Shown piece by piece: positions 1 to 7,749 of a stretch of 55,425 nucleotides of DNA. This DNA comes from Colimorpha sp045640985 (GTDB taxonomy: Bacteria > Bacteroidota > Bacteroidia > Bacteroidales > P3). The stretch's first letter is position 1; each line of letters starts with the position of its first letter. Location: the NCBI GenBank assembly GCA_045640985.1, contig JAZUFZ010000018.1, forward strand, positions 1 to 55,425, read 5' to 3'. Both the position numbers and the translations under genes were made by a program. The notes beneath the pieces were generated by a model. It was not told the origin of the DNA. It made no database searches and saw only the letters and a list, made by a program, of their open reading frames with translations.

Positions 1-33
1 CCCGAGCAACATAAAAATCATAAATTTCTTCAT
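1..33 (-). CDS. 5' end of a leftward gene (partial), secreted protein
   Basis: Only the first 11 codons lie in the window. They read MKKFMIFMLLG, a lysine-rich start running into a hydrophobic stretch, which looks like the beginning of a signal peptide. A leftward TATCTTTG box at 134-141 would drive it with a leader of about 95 nt. The rest of the gene lies beyond the left edge, so no function can be given. The call rests on the promoter, the signal-like start and the lack of any other gene in this interval. Confidence 0.5.
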   Translation of the reverse strand, partial: MKKFMIFMLLG

Positions 34-133
34 AGTTCTGGATTTTTGGTTATCATTTAATTTATTTTCGTTCAATCCGTTAGCGCGGTTTATCCGCGGA
101 AAGAGGCGAAAACTTGCGGTTGTTTTGATTTTG

Positions 134-141
134 CAAAGATA
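134..141 (-). promoter_or_regulatory. Bacteroidales -7 box for the leftward gene at 33
   Basis: On the minus strand this reads TATCTTTG, the TAnnTTTG -7 consensus of Bacteroidales housekeeping promoters. A TTTG-like patch lies about 20 bp further upstream, in the stretch that reads ATAATTTGC on that strand. Confidence 0.55.
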
Positions 142-218
142 CGTCTTTTTTTCGGATTTTGCAAATTATCTGCCGACTTTTTGCAAATTTTTCATCCACT
201 TTTTTTATCTGAAGATTC

Positions 219-446
219 TGCCTTTGCCCGAAAGGTCTGTCCGGGAGGCTTTTGTATTCCTTTAACATGTCTCCAGGGGCTTGTATCTCAGGCTTTTCTC
301 CGCGGTAACTCCCTCTTATCTTCTTTTTATCTCCATATTATCTTCTTTTTATCTCCTTTCCATAGAATAAGAGATAGAAAAAAGATAAAAAGAAGATAAA
401 AAAAAGATAGAAGGGAGTTACCGCGCACAAGTAACAGTATTACATA
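219..446 (-). repeat. Family-1 11-bp-phased repeat, copy 1, with flanks
   Basis: The core, 304-422, is a 119-bp imperfect palindrome bounded by GGTAACTCCC and GGGAGTTACC. It consists of 11-bp units carrying TATCT on one arm and AGATA on the other. In canonical (minus) orientation the left flank (about 423-446) carries the conserved GTAATACTGTTACTTG patch. The right flank (303-219) nearly matches the flank of copy 4 at 55341-55425, including a segment able to pair CCCG with CGGG. The element points toward the leftward gene at 33 and lies between two divergent promoters. The interval 34-645 holds no gene; apart from this element it holds the two promoters and a degenerate 11-bp array at 500-532. 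Confidence 0.9.
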
Positions 447-499
447 AGGTAAGGAACTCCGAAAAAATCGATCCGGCGGGCGGGGCGGCCTATAGGGGA

Positions 500-532
500 G
501 ATGCTGCGAAGATACCATAGTGATACCACAGC
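500..532 (+). repeat. Degenerate three-unit 11-bp array upstream of ribBA
   Basis: Three GAT-led units start at 500, 511 and 522, exactly 11 bp apart. The last two read GATACCATAGT and GATACCACAGC. The motif GATACC is the complement of GGTATC, the core of the arrays at 12109 and 33006. The array ends 70 bp upstream of the ribBA -7 box. It is short, so chance is possible. Confidence 0.4.
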
Positions 533-578
533 CGGTTGGGTGGCGTGGCGGTAAGGTATGCGCTGCTTATTAAAAACA

Positions 579-610
579 TTTGCATATTATGGAAAATAGT
601 TGTATCTTTG
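579..610 (+). promoter_or_regulatory. ribBA promoter
   Basis: TTTG at 579-582 and TATCTTTG at 603-610 are separated by 20 bp, matching the Bacteroidales -33/-7 arrangement. Transcription would start near 617, leaving a leader of about 30 nt. That is too short for an FMN riboswitch. Confidence 0.75.
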
Positions 611-645
611 CAGTTCATTTAATGAATAAAGAAAGGTTTCGATAT

Positions 646-1860
646 ATGGATAATCAAATAAAACTCAATACGATAGAGGAAGCAATTGAGGATTTTCGCG
701 CTGGGAAATTCGTGATTGTGGTGGATGATGAGGACCGCGAAAATGAGGGTGACTTCATTATGGCGGCTGAGAAAATCACGCCGGAGCATGTGAATTTCAT
801 GCTTCAGTACGGGCGTGGCGTGCTGTGCTGTCCGATTACGGAGGCGCGGTGCAAGGAACTGAATCTGGATATGCAGGTGCATGACAATACGTCGATGCTG
901 GGTACGCCGTTTACCGTTACGGTTGATCTGCTGGAGGGATGTACTACGGGAGTGAGTATGCACGACCGCGCGGCTACGATCAACGCGCTGGCAAATCCTG
1001 CCACCAAGGCGGGAGACCTGGGGCGTCCGGGTCATATCAATCCGCTGCGGGCGAAGAACGGCGGTGTGCTGGTAAGAGCGGGCCATACGGAGGCGGCTGT
1101 GGATCTGGCGCGTCTGGCGGGTATGCAGCCGGCGGGGGCGCTGATTGAGATTATCAATGAGGACGGTACTATGGCGCGTCTGCCTCAGCTGATGAAGGTG
1201 GCGGAGCGCTGGGGTATCAAGATTGTGACGATTAAGGACCTGATTGCCTACCGGGTGGCGCACGAGACGCTGATCCGTAAGGAGGAGGAGGTGAACCTTC
1301 CTACCCAGTGGGGCGATTTCAGGCTGATGGCCTATACGCAGCTGGATAACGGGGCTACCCACATGGTGCTGAGAAAGGGGGAATGGAAGGCGGATGAGCC
1401 GGTGCTGGTAAGAGTGCATTCGAGCTGTGCTACGGGCGATATCTTCGGAAGCTGCAAGTGCGACTGCGGGGACCAGCTCCACAGGGCGATGCAGATGGTG
1501 GAAGATGAGGGCAAGGGTGTGATCGTGTATATGAGTCAGGAGGGCCGCGGTATAGGGCTGGTGAACAAGCTGAAGGCCTATCATCTTCAGGAACAGGGGT
1601 TCGACACGGTGGACGCGAACCTGAAGCTGGGGTTCAAGGCGGACGAGCGCGACTATGGTATCGGGGCTCAGATTCTGCGTGACCTCGGAGTGAGGAAGAT
1701 GCGTCTTATCACGAACAATCCGGTGAAACGCAGCGGTCTGGAGGGCTACGGTCTGGAGATTGTGGAGACGGTGCCTATCGTGGTGGAACCGAATCCGCAT
1801 AACGAGCGTTATCTGAAGACCAAGCAGGAACGTATGGGACACGAGCTGGGGTTGAAATAG
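646..1860 (+). CDS. ribBA: Bifunctional 3,4-dihydroxy-2-butanone-4-phosphate synthase / GTP cyclohydrolase II
   Basis: This 404-residue fused enzyme catalyses the two committed steps of riboflavin synthesis. The N-terminal half (about 1-205) converts ribulose 5-phosphate to dihydroxybutanone phosphate and carries the acidic loop DDEDRENEGDF (28-37). It also has the GCTTGVSMHDR and RPGHINPLRA motifs. The C-terminal half opens GTP and carries HSSC-x10-C-x-C zinc ligands near residues 257-275, EGRGIGLVNK and a closing NNPVKRSGLEGYG. One extra Cys lies inside the zinc loop. I chose the start at 646 because earlier in-frame Met codons overlap the promoter and the family begins at this point. No other rib gene is nearby, so it appears to be transcribed alone. 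Confidence 0.96.
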   Translation: MDNQIKLNTIEEAIEDFRAGKFVIVVDDEDRENEGDFIMAAEKITPEHVNFMLQYGRGVLCCPITEARCKELNLDMQVHDNTSMLGTPFTVTVDLLEGCTTGVSMHDRAATINALANPATKAGDLGRPGHINPLRAKNGGVLVRAGHTEAAVDLARLAGMQPAGALIEIINEDGTMARLPQLMKVAERWGIKIVTIKDLIAYRVAHETLIRKEEEVNLPTQWGDFRLMAYTQLDNGATHMVLRKGEWKADEPVLVRVHSSCATGDIFGSCKCDCGDQLHRAMQMVEDEGKGVIVYMSQEGRGIGLVNKLKAYHLQEQGFDTVDANLKLGFKADERDYGIGAQILRDLGVRKMRLITNNPVKRSGLEGYGLEIVETVPIVVEPNPHNERYLKTKQERMGHELGLK

Positions 1861-1877
1861 CGGGAAAGACTTTAGTT

Positions 1878-1885
1878 TAGTTTTG
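1878..1885 (+). promoter_or_regulatory. Promoter -7 box upstream of the 180-residue membrane protein
   Basis: TAGTTTTG matches TAnnTTTG and lies 10 bp before the first possible ATG at 1896. Transcription would start near 1892. This favours the second in-frame ATG at 1905, because the first would be almost leaderless. Confidence 0.5.
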
Positions 1886-1895
1886 CACATAAAAA

Positions 1896-2438
1896 ATGTA
1901 TGATATGAGTAGTAGTATGATATTGATTCTGGCTGCTGTCGCTATTTTGGCGATCTGCTTCGGGTATCTCAGAATGATGAAGAGATATATGGATAATCAG
2001 CAGAAGGAGATGATGCTTCAGATGAAGATGGATGAGCATAAAGAGTTCCAGAAGACGGTGATACCTATCCGTCTGCAGGCATACGAGCGTATGGTGCTCT
2101 TTCTGGAACGTATCTCGCCCAGCAGTCTGATTATGCGGTGCTACCAGCCGGGAATGGACCTGAAACTCCTTCAGGGCGTAATGACCAAGAATATCCGCGA
2201 CGAGTGGGAGCATAACCTGAGCCAGCAGGTGTATATCAGCAGCGCTTCCTGGACCTTTATCCGTGAGGCCAAGGATGAGATGATCAATCTGATCAATGCT
2301 TCAGCGGTAAGTCTTCCTCAGGAGGCAGATCCTGCCACGCTGGCGGCCGCTATCTTTACGAACGCGGTCAAGACACAGGCCCCAACAGAACGTGCGCTTG
2401 AGGTGCTGAAGAAAGAGATCAACGAAGTGATGGGATGA
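1896..2438 (+). CDS. Conserved membrane-anchored protein of unknown function
   Basis: This is a 180-residue protein with one N-terminal membrane segment (about residues 7-24). It is followed by a charged, Met- and Lys-rich helical stretch (about 28-50) likely to be a coiled coil, and then a mostly helical cytoplasmic domain. No catalytic motif is visible. The start is either 1896 or 1905 (MSSSM). The 1905 start is plausible because the promoter box at 1878-1885 leaves almost no leader before 1896. It is followed 48 bp later by the VWA-like membrane protein in the same direction, so the two may be cotranscribed. I do not recognise a named family. Confidence 0.8.
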   Translation: MYDMSSSMILILAAVAILAICFGYLRMMKRYMDNQQKEMMLQMKMDEHKEFQKTVIPIRLQAYERMVLFLERISPSSLIMRCYQPGMDLKLLQGVMTKNIRDEWEHNLSQQVYISSASWTFIREAKDEMINLINASAVSLPQEADPATLAAAIFTNAVKTQAPTERALEVLKKEINEVMG

Positions 2439-2486
2439 ACTGAGAATTGAGGCATCCGGCCGTTGCTTACAAAAAAAGATTGAGAT

Positions 2487-4511
2487 ATGATTCTGGATTT
2501 CCCCTGGTGGTTTGTGGTGCTGTGCCTGGGTTTGGGTGCGGGGTACGCCTGGCTGCTATACTGGTGGAGGAATAAGAATTCAGAATTACCGGAAGGGGTA
2601 CGATATCTTCTTACGGGACTGCGCTTCGTTGTGGTGTCGGGAATCGCGCTGCTGCTGCTGGCTCCCGTGGTGAAGAATGCCAGCCGTGAGAAGGAAGAAC
2701 CGGTGATACTGGTGCTGGAAGACCAGTCGGAATCGGTAGGGAAAGAGGCGGACCTGGATTATGATTTCGGCAGAAACTGTCAGGTAGAGCGGATTCCTTT
2801 CGGAGGAGAATCTACCGATATAGCGGAGGCGCTGGAGACCGCCTGGAACCGGTACGAAGGCAGGAACATAGGAGCCATAGTGCTGGCAAGTGACGGCATA
2901 CGCAACGCGGGAAAAGATCCGCTGACCCTTGCCCCGAAAATCACGAGTCCGATATATACGGTGGCGCTGGGCGATACAACGCATTATCCGGATGCGGCGA
3001 TAGGATATGTGCGATACAACAGGATTGCCTATCTCGGCAGCCGCTTCCCCGTGGAGGTAACCGTGAATGCGTTCGGGTTAGCGGGTATCAGAAAAAGACT
3101 GGATATTTTCTGCGACGGACAGCGACTTGCGACAGAAGAAATCGCCTATAATTCTGACTATTTCACAGTTACCCGACCGTTTCTTCTGGAGGCAGAGAAA
3201 TCGGGAGCGCATCCCCTGAAGCCGGGGGTGCATACTTACCGGATTGTGCTGGAAGCCGACGGGAAGGAAAGCAATCTACAGAACAACAGCTACAGTTTCG
3301 CGGTAGAGGTGCTTGACGGACATCAGAAGGTGGCAATCGTGGGGGCTGCCCCGCATCCCGATATGGCGGCACTCAGGCAGGCAGTAGAGGCCAATGAGAA
3401 TTTCGAGGCTGAGGTGTTTCTTTATTCCGACATCAAAGGCAGGGCTCAGGAGAGCGGCTCGGAATCCAATAAGAAACTGAAGGACTATGACCTGCTGATA
3501 CTGCATAACCTCCCTTCGGAGCGGGCGCATCTGGAACTGCTTGCAGGAAAGCAGCCGATTCTTTTTGTGGTAGGCTCCAAGGTAGATCTCCCGATGTGGA
3601 ACAAACAGCATCTTGGAGTGGAAATATATACCAATCTCAAGAAAACCAACGAAATTCTACCCGTATGGAATGAGGGGTTCGGTGCGTTTTCTATGGATGA
3701 GGAAGCTGTAAAATCCTATTCCCAGATGCCTCCGCTAACCGCCCCATTCGGCGACTACAAGACCACCGAAAGCTGCCGCACGCTTTTCTATGCCAGGATA
3801 GGAGCCGTGAAGACCGGTCAGCCGATGATAGCCCTCAACACTCAGGAGGGAAGGCGTTATGTCTTCGTGATGGGAGAAGGCCTGTGGCGTTGGAGACTGC
3901 AGGATTTCCAGCAGAACGGGAGCCATGAATATTTCAACAGCCTTGTCAGCAGGCTGGTGGTATGGGCTACAGGACAGTCAGGAAGCGACCGCTTCCGCAT
4001 CAACGCCGAAAAGATATACCGTAGCGGTGAGCCCGTAGTGATAGAGGCAGAACTGTATGATCAGAATTTTGAACTGACCAGTCAGCCCCCTGCAGAGCTC
4101 ACGCTGGACGGAAAGAAATACAGTTTTGCGCAGTCGGGCAGCCGTTACAGGCTGAACCTCGGAACTCTGGAGCCGGGCACCCATAGCTATACAGCCCAGA
4201 CAACCCTTTCCGGTGAGACTTTTACCCGCACGGGAGGTTTTGTGGTAGAGGATATTAATCTGGAACAGATATCTCTTGTGGCAGACCACACCATGCTCCA
4301 CACCCTATCGAATCTCACAGGCGGAGAGATGGTTGCCCCTTCGGAGATGGACCGTCTGAAAGAACTGATAAATTCCCGTGAAGAGATAAAGCCCGTGGTA
4401 TATACACGTTATTCCTACTCAGAACTTTTCCACCTTCCATGGGTGCTGGTGCTTCTGATAGTACTCTGCGGGACCGAATGGGTATTGAGAAAATATAACG
4501 GAGAAATATGA
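2487..4511 (+). CDS. VWA-like membrane protein with N- and C-terminal membrane segments
   Basis: This is a 674-residue protein. Two N-terminal membrane segments (about 5-25 and 38-62) are followed by a von Willebrand A-like region (about 72-190, starting VILVLEDQSESVG and containing VLASDGIRNAG). Next come beta-rich stretches, a Rossmann-like segment starting VAIVGAAPHPDM (about 277-370) and further Ig-like beta regions. One membrane segment lies near the C-terminus (about 648-665). The DxSxS metal site of true VWA domains is altered here to EDQSES, so metal binding is uncertain. The architecture resembles large uncharacterised Bacteroidota membrane proteins with VWA and glutamine-amidotransferase-like folds. 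Its stop overlaps the flippase start by 4 bp (ATGA), implying translational coupling. Confidence 0.8.
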   Translation: MILDFPWWFVVLCLGLGAGYAWLLYWWRNKNSELPEGVRYLLTGLRFVVVSGIALLLLAPVVKNASREKEEPVILVLEDQSESVGKEADLDYDFGRNCQVERIPFGGESTDIAEALETAWNRYEGRNIGAIVLASDGIRNAGKDPLTLAPKITSPIYTVALGDTTHYPDAAIGYVRYNRIAYLGSRFPVEVTVNAFGLAGIRKRLDIFCDGQRLATEEIAYNSDYFTVTRPFLLEAEKSGAHPLKPGVHTYRIVLEADGKESNLQNNSYSFAVEVLDGHQKVAIVGAAPHPDMAALRQAVEANENFEAEVFLYSDIKGRAQESGSESNKKLKDYDLLILHNLPSERAHLELLAGKQPILFVVGSKVDLPMWNKQHLGVEIYTNLKKTNEILPVWNEGFGAFSMDEEAVKSYSQMPPLTAPFGDYKTTESCRTLFYARIGAVKTGQPMIALNTQEGRRYVFVMGEGLWRWRLQDFQQNGSHEYFNSLVSRLVVWATGQSGSDRFRINAEKIYRSGEPVVIEAELYDQNFELTSQPPAELTLDGKKYSFAQSGSRYRLNLGTLEPGTHSYTAQTTLSGETFTRTGGFVVEDINLEQISLVADHTMLHTLSNLTGGEMVAPSEMDRLKELINSREEIKPVVYTRYSYSELFHLPWVLVLLIVLCGTEWVLRKYNGEI

Positions 4512-5764
4512 GAACCAGTAAGTTCGTGAAGGATGCCGGAATGCTCATTTCGGGCAACGTATGGGCACAGGTGGTTGCCTTGGTTTCGTATCTGGTGCTT
4601 ACGAGGCTGTACAGCCCGGAGGATTTTGCCGTTTTCAACGTCTTCTACAGTTATGTGGAAGTCCTCATTATACTCTCCACTTGCAAATATGAAGCCGGTA
4701 TCGTGGCAGCCCCCACACTGCGTGAAGCAACCGCACTCTCCCAGGTGGCTGGCCGGCTCAACCTTATGGTCTCGCTGGCTGTGCTGGCGGTAATGGGTGT
4801 TATCAGCCTTTCGCAGAGACCTCTTGATGCGCAAGGGTGGACGATGCTGATACTGCTTCCCCCTATGATATATTTCTGTGGCACGTCAAGGATATATTCG
4901 GGTCTCTTCAATCGGGCACGGCAGTATAAGGAAATCACCACCTCGGAAGTGGTGAATTCCACGTCGGGAGCCCTTCTCAAGATAGCCGCAGCTTTCCCTG
5001 AATGGGTGCATTCTTCAGGACTGCCTTTAGGAACCGTGGCAGGACGTGGCCTCGGAAATCTATGTTACAGGAGAAGGCTCGGACGGCTCAATCTCCCTGA
5101 CGGAATTACGCGGGAGGAACGTCGCACCATAGCGCGTAAAAACAGGAATTACCCCCTTTATGCCGCCCCCAAGGACCTGATAAACAGTTTCTCCTATAAC
5201 CTACCGTTTCTGTGGCTTGCCGCTTGTTTCGAGAAACCCGAAGTAGGCCTGTTTGCACTTGCGCTTACCTTCACCTTCCGTCCCGTAAATGTGTTGAACA
5301 ATGCTTTTGAGAAAATCCTATATGCCCGCTTCTCCGAGAAGGTCCGCAGCCGTCAGCCTTTAGGGCAGGATCTCCGGCGTTTTCTCCTCTTTGCAGGGCT
5401 TGGCACGCTGCCCTTGTTTGTGGCAGCATGGATATTTGCTGAACCCTTGTTCGGGTTTGTGTTCGGCAGCAGATGGACAGGAGCCGGTTACTATGTGCGG
5501 CTGCTGCTCCCATGGGTTTATGTGGCCCTTATGAGCACCTCACTCATGTTCCTGCCCAACATTTTCAGCAAGCAGCGGACAGAGTTCTGTTTTTATCTTG
5601 TGATGCTGGTGGGACGCGTGCTTTCCATGGTGGCAGGAATCATTACCCATAATTTTGCTACAGGTATCCTGTGGTTTGCAGTTTCCAGTATGGCTGTGAG
5701 CGCGCTTCTGCTGATCTGGTATCTCAGCATGGCACGACGGTACGACAAGGAAATTCTGCGATAA
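4508..5764 (+). CDS. Oligosaccharide flippase family (Wzx-like) membrane protein
   Basis: This 418-residue integral membrane protein has about ten to twelve hydrophobic segments spread over its length. The N-terminus, LISGNVWAQVVALVSYLVLT followed by RLYSPEDFAVFNVF, is typical of polysaccharide biosynthesis flippases of the MOP superfamily, which move lipid-linked glycans across the inner membrane. The start overlaps the preceding stop by 4 bp. No glycosyltransferase is adjacent, so its substrate cannot be inferred. The family call is secure; the transported molecule is not. Confidence 0.87.
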   Translation: MRTSKFVKDAGMLISGNVWAQVVALVSYLVLTRLYSPEDFAVFNVFYSYVEVLIILSTCKYEAGIVAAPTLREATALSQVAGRLNLMVSLAVLAVMGVISLSQRPLDAQGWTMLILLPPMIYFCGTSRIYSGLFNRARQYKEITTSEVVNSTSGALLKIAAAFPEWVHSSGLPLGTVAGRGLGNLCYRRRLGRLNLPDGITREERRTIARKNRNYPLYAAPKDLINSFSYNLPFLWLAACFEKPEVGLFALALTFTFRPVNVLNNAFEKILYARFSEKVRSRQPLGQDLRRFLLFAGLGTLPLFVAAWIFAEPLFGFVFGSRWTGAGYYVRLLLPWVYVALMSTSLMFLPNIFSKQRTEFCFYLVMLVGRVLSMVAGIITHNFATGILWFAVSSMAVSALLLIWYLSMARRYDKEILR

Positions 5765-5842
5765 TCAACTCTTTAGGCGTGGTTGTTGAAAACTTGCGAA
5801 AAAAATATTCGTGAGAATTCCTCTACTATAAAAATATTTATG

Positions 5843-5850
5843 TATCTTTG
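5843..5850 (+). promoter_or_regulatory. Promoter -7 box of the C69 peptidase gene
   Basis: TATCTTTG followed by CAC matches the Bacteroidales -7 box. No convincing TTTG lies 19-21 bp upstream. It gives a leader of about 65 nt before the ATG at 5920. Confidence 0.6.
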
Positions 5851-5919
5851 CACTGATTTTTGTGTCATATATGCTATGACCCGAAATAGTGGAAATCAAA
5901 TAGTGAATTAAAATATATC

Positions 5920-7680
5920 ATGATGAAAAAAGGATTTTTTGCTTTCGCTTTGTGCGCGATGCTGCTGATAGGCGGCGAGTTTTCGATGGCGTGCACGAAT
6001 TTTTTGTTTACTAAGGGTGCTACCAAAGACGGCAGCACGATGATCAGTTATGCGGCAGACAGCCATACCCTCTATGGTGAACTGTATTACCGCAAGGCCG
6101 CCGATTATCCGGAAGGCACGATGTTCATGCTCGTGGATTGGGATAGCGGCAGACCGCTGTTTGAGATTCCTCAGGTGGCTCATACCTACAGCGTGGTGGG
6201 CAACATGAATGAATGCCAGCTTGCAATAGGTGAAACTACGTATGGTGGCCGTGAGGAATGCTGGAAAGATGAAGTGAAGGGTATTGATTATGGCAGTCTG
6301 ATTTATGTAACTCTCCAGAGAGCCAAGAATGCCCGTGAGGCCATTTACTGGATGACCAAGATGGTGGCTGATTACGGCTATTGCAGCGAAGGGGAGAGCT
6401 TCTCTATCTGCGACCCCAACGAAGTATGGATTCTTGAAATGATTGGTAAGAGAGGTGCGCCTGTGCAGGCTAACCTTGCCAAAAGTATGAAATATCAATA
6501 CAAAGACGGTGCAGTGTGGGTAGCACGCAGAATTCCCGACGGCTATGTGAGCGGTCATGCCAACCAGGCCCGTATCACCCAGTTCCCTCAGGAACCCAAG
6601 AAATGGAACAAGGCCAAGGGTAAAGGACTTCACAGTGTAATCAGCAGTGCCCACATGGATTATCTGTATGAGCCGGAAGTAGAATGCGTATATGCTGAAG
6701 ATGTAATCAATTATGCCAAGGCTTGTGGCTGGTACAAAGGAGAAAACGAACAGTTCAGTTTTGCAGATACCTATTGCCCGCTAACCTTCAGTGGCATCAG
6801 AGGCTGTGATGCGAGAGTTTATGCTATGTTCCGTCGCGTAAACGGCGGTATGGAGCATTATGAGACATACGCTATGGGAGACCCGAATGCAGAACGTCTG
6901 CCTTTGTGGATAAAGCCCGACCATAAGATTGACATTCTGGAAGCTATGAGTCTGATGCGCGACCACTATGAGGGTACCTCCATGGATATGACTCAGGATG
7001 TGGGTGCAGGTCCTTTCGCATGTCCTTACCGTTGGAGACCTATGAACTGGGAAGTAGATGGCAAGAAATATGTTCATGAAAGAGCTACTTCTACCCAGCA
7101 GACCGGTTTCAGTTTCGTGGCACAGTGCCGTGGATGGCTTCCTGCTAAGGTTGGTGGTATCATCTGGTTTGGTGTTGATGATACCTATAGCACCTGCTAC
7201 TGTCCAATGTATTGCGGTATTACTGAAATTCCTGAATGTTTCCGTGAAGGTAACGGCGATATGCTGAAATACAGTGAGACATCTGCATTCTGGCTGTTCA
7301 ACCGTGTGACGAACTTCGTTTACAGCCGTTATAAGGATATGATTGTGGATCTTCAGAAGGTGCAGAACGGTCTGGAGAAATCTTTTGTTGAAGAAGTGAA
7401 TCGTTTTGACGGACCTGTGAAGAGTCTCGAAGGGGAGGCCCTGACCAAGAAACTTAACAGCTTCTCCAATTCCCAGGCAGAACGTATGATGAAAGAATGG
7501 ACCGAGTTGGATCATTTCCTGTTGGTTAAGTATATCGACGGTAACGTGAAGAAAGAGGTAAACGGCAAGTTCCAGCGTACCGCTACCGGAAATGCTGAGT
7601 TCCCCGACCAGCCTGAATACCCTGCATGGTTCTACAAGCAGATTGTTGAAGACCATGGCGACGTGGTGATTGAAAAATAG
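5920..7680 (+). CDS. Secreted dipeptidase, peptidase family C69 (first of two)
   Basis: This 586-residue N-terminal-nucleophile hydrolase is related to PepD of lactobacilli. A signal peptide (about 1-24) ends directly before CTNF. Cleavage or processing would therefore expose Cys25 as the catalytic N-terminal nucleophile, followed by the GATKDGSTMISYAADSH block typical of C69. Other family blocks include YGYCSEGESFSICDPNEVW, GHANQARITQFP and QDVGAGPF. It probably acts on dipeptides in the periplasm or at the cell surface. A close paralogue follows 69 bp downstream, suggesting tandem duplication. The start could be 5920 or the next Met codon at 5923. Confidence 0.92.
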   Translation: MMKKGFFAFALCAMLLIGGEFSMACTNFLFTKGATKDGSTMISYAADSHTLYGELYYRKAADYPEGTMFMLVDWDSGRPLFEIPQVAHTYSVVGNMNECQLAIGETTYGGREECWKDEVKGIDYGSLIYVTLQRAKNAREAIYWMTKMVADYGYCSEGESFSICDPNEVWILEMIGKRGAPVQANLAKSMKYQYKDGAVWVARRIPDGYVSGHANQARITQFPQEPKKWNKAKGKGLHSVISSAHMDYLYEPEVECVYAEDVINYAKACGWYKGENEQFSFADTYCPLTFSGIRGCDARVYAMFRRVNGGMEHYETYAMGDPNAERLPLWIKPDHKIDILEAMSLMRDHYEGTSMDMTQDVGAGPFACPYRWRPMNWEVDGKKYVHERATSTQQTGFSFVAQCRGWLPAKVGGIIWFGVDDTYSTCYCPMYCGITEIPECFREGNGDMLKYSETSAFWLFNRVTNFVYSRYKDMIVDLQKVQNGLEKSFVEEVNRFDGPVKSLEGEALTKKLNSFSNSQAERMMKEWTELDHFLLVKYIDGNVKKEVNGKFQRTATGNAEFPDQPEYPAWFYKQIVEDHGDVVIEK

Positions 7681-7694
7681 CAAATTGTAAAATA

Positions 7695-7735
7695 GCAGAT
7701 TGTGAGTTGCGCCTATGTGCCAATTCACAATCTGC
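7695..7735 (+). other. Strong intergenic hairpin between the two C69 genes
   Basis: GCAGATTGTGA (7695-7705) pairs perfectly with TCACAATCTGC (7725-7735), and a short inner stem is also possible. No T-run follows, so it is not a classical terminator. It may stabilise the upstream message or set the ratio of the two peptidases. Confidence 0.55.
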
Positions 7736-7749
7736 ATAAAACCAGCAAT

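Noticed and set aside
304..422. Simple Rho-independent terminators (family-1 palindromes)
   Set aside because: The stems are far longer than terminators and repeat every 11 bp. Copy 1 lies between divergent promoters and copy 3 follows a separate good terminator. A transcription-blocking side effect is still possible.
611..645. FMN riboswitch ahead of ribBA
   Set aside because: The predicted leader is about 30 nt, too short for the aptamer, and no aptamer motif is found further upstream.
619..1890. 423-codon open frame antisense to ribBA
   Set aside because: It mirrors the whole ribBA gene, has a composition unlike any protein family (His/Arg/Leu-rich) and no promoter. It is an artefact of G+C-rich third positions.
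7702..7749. Longer start for the second C69 peptidase
   Set aside because: It would place 16 polar residues ahead of the signal peptide and lies within the intergenic hairpin.
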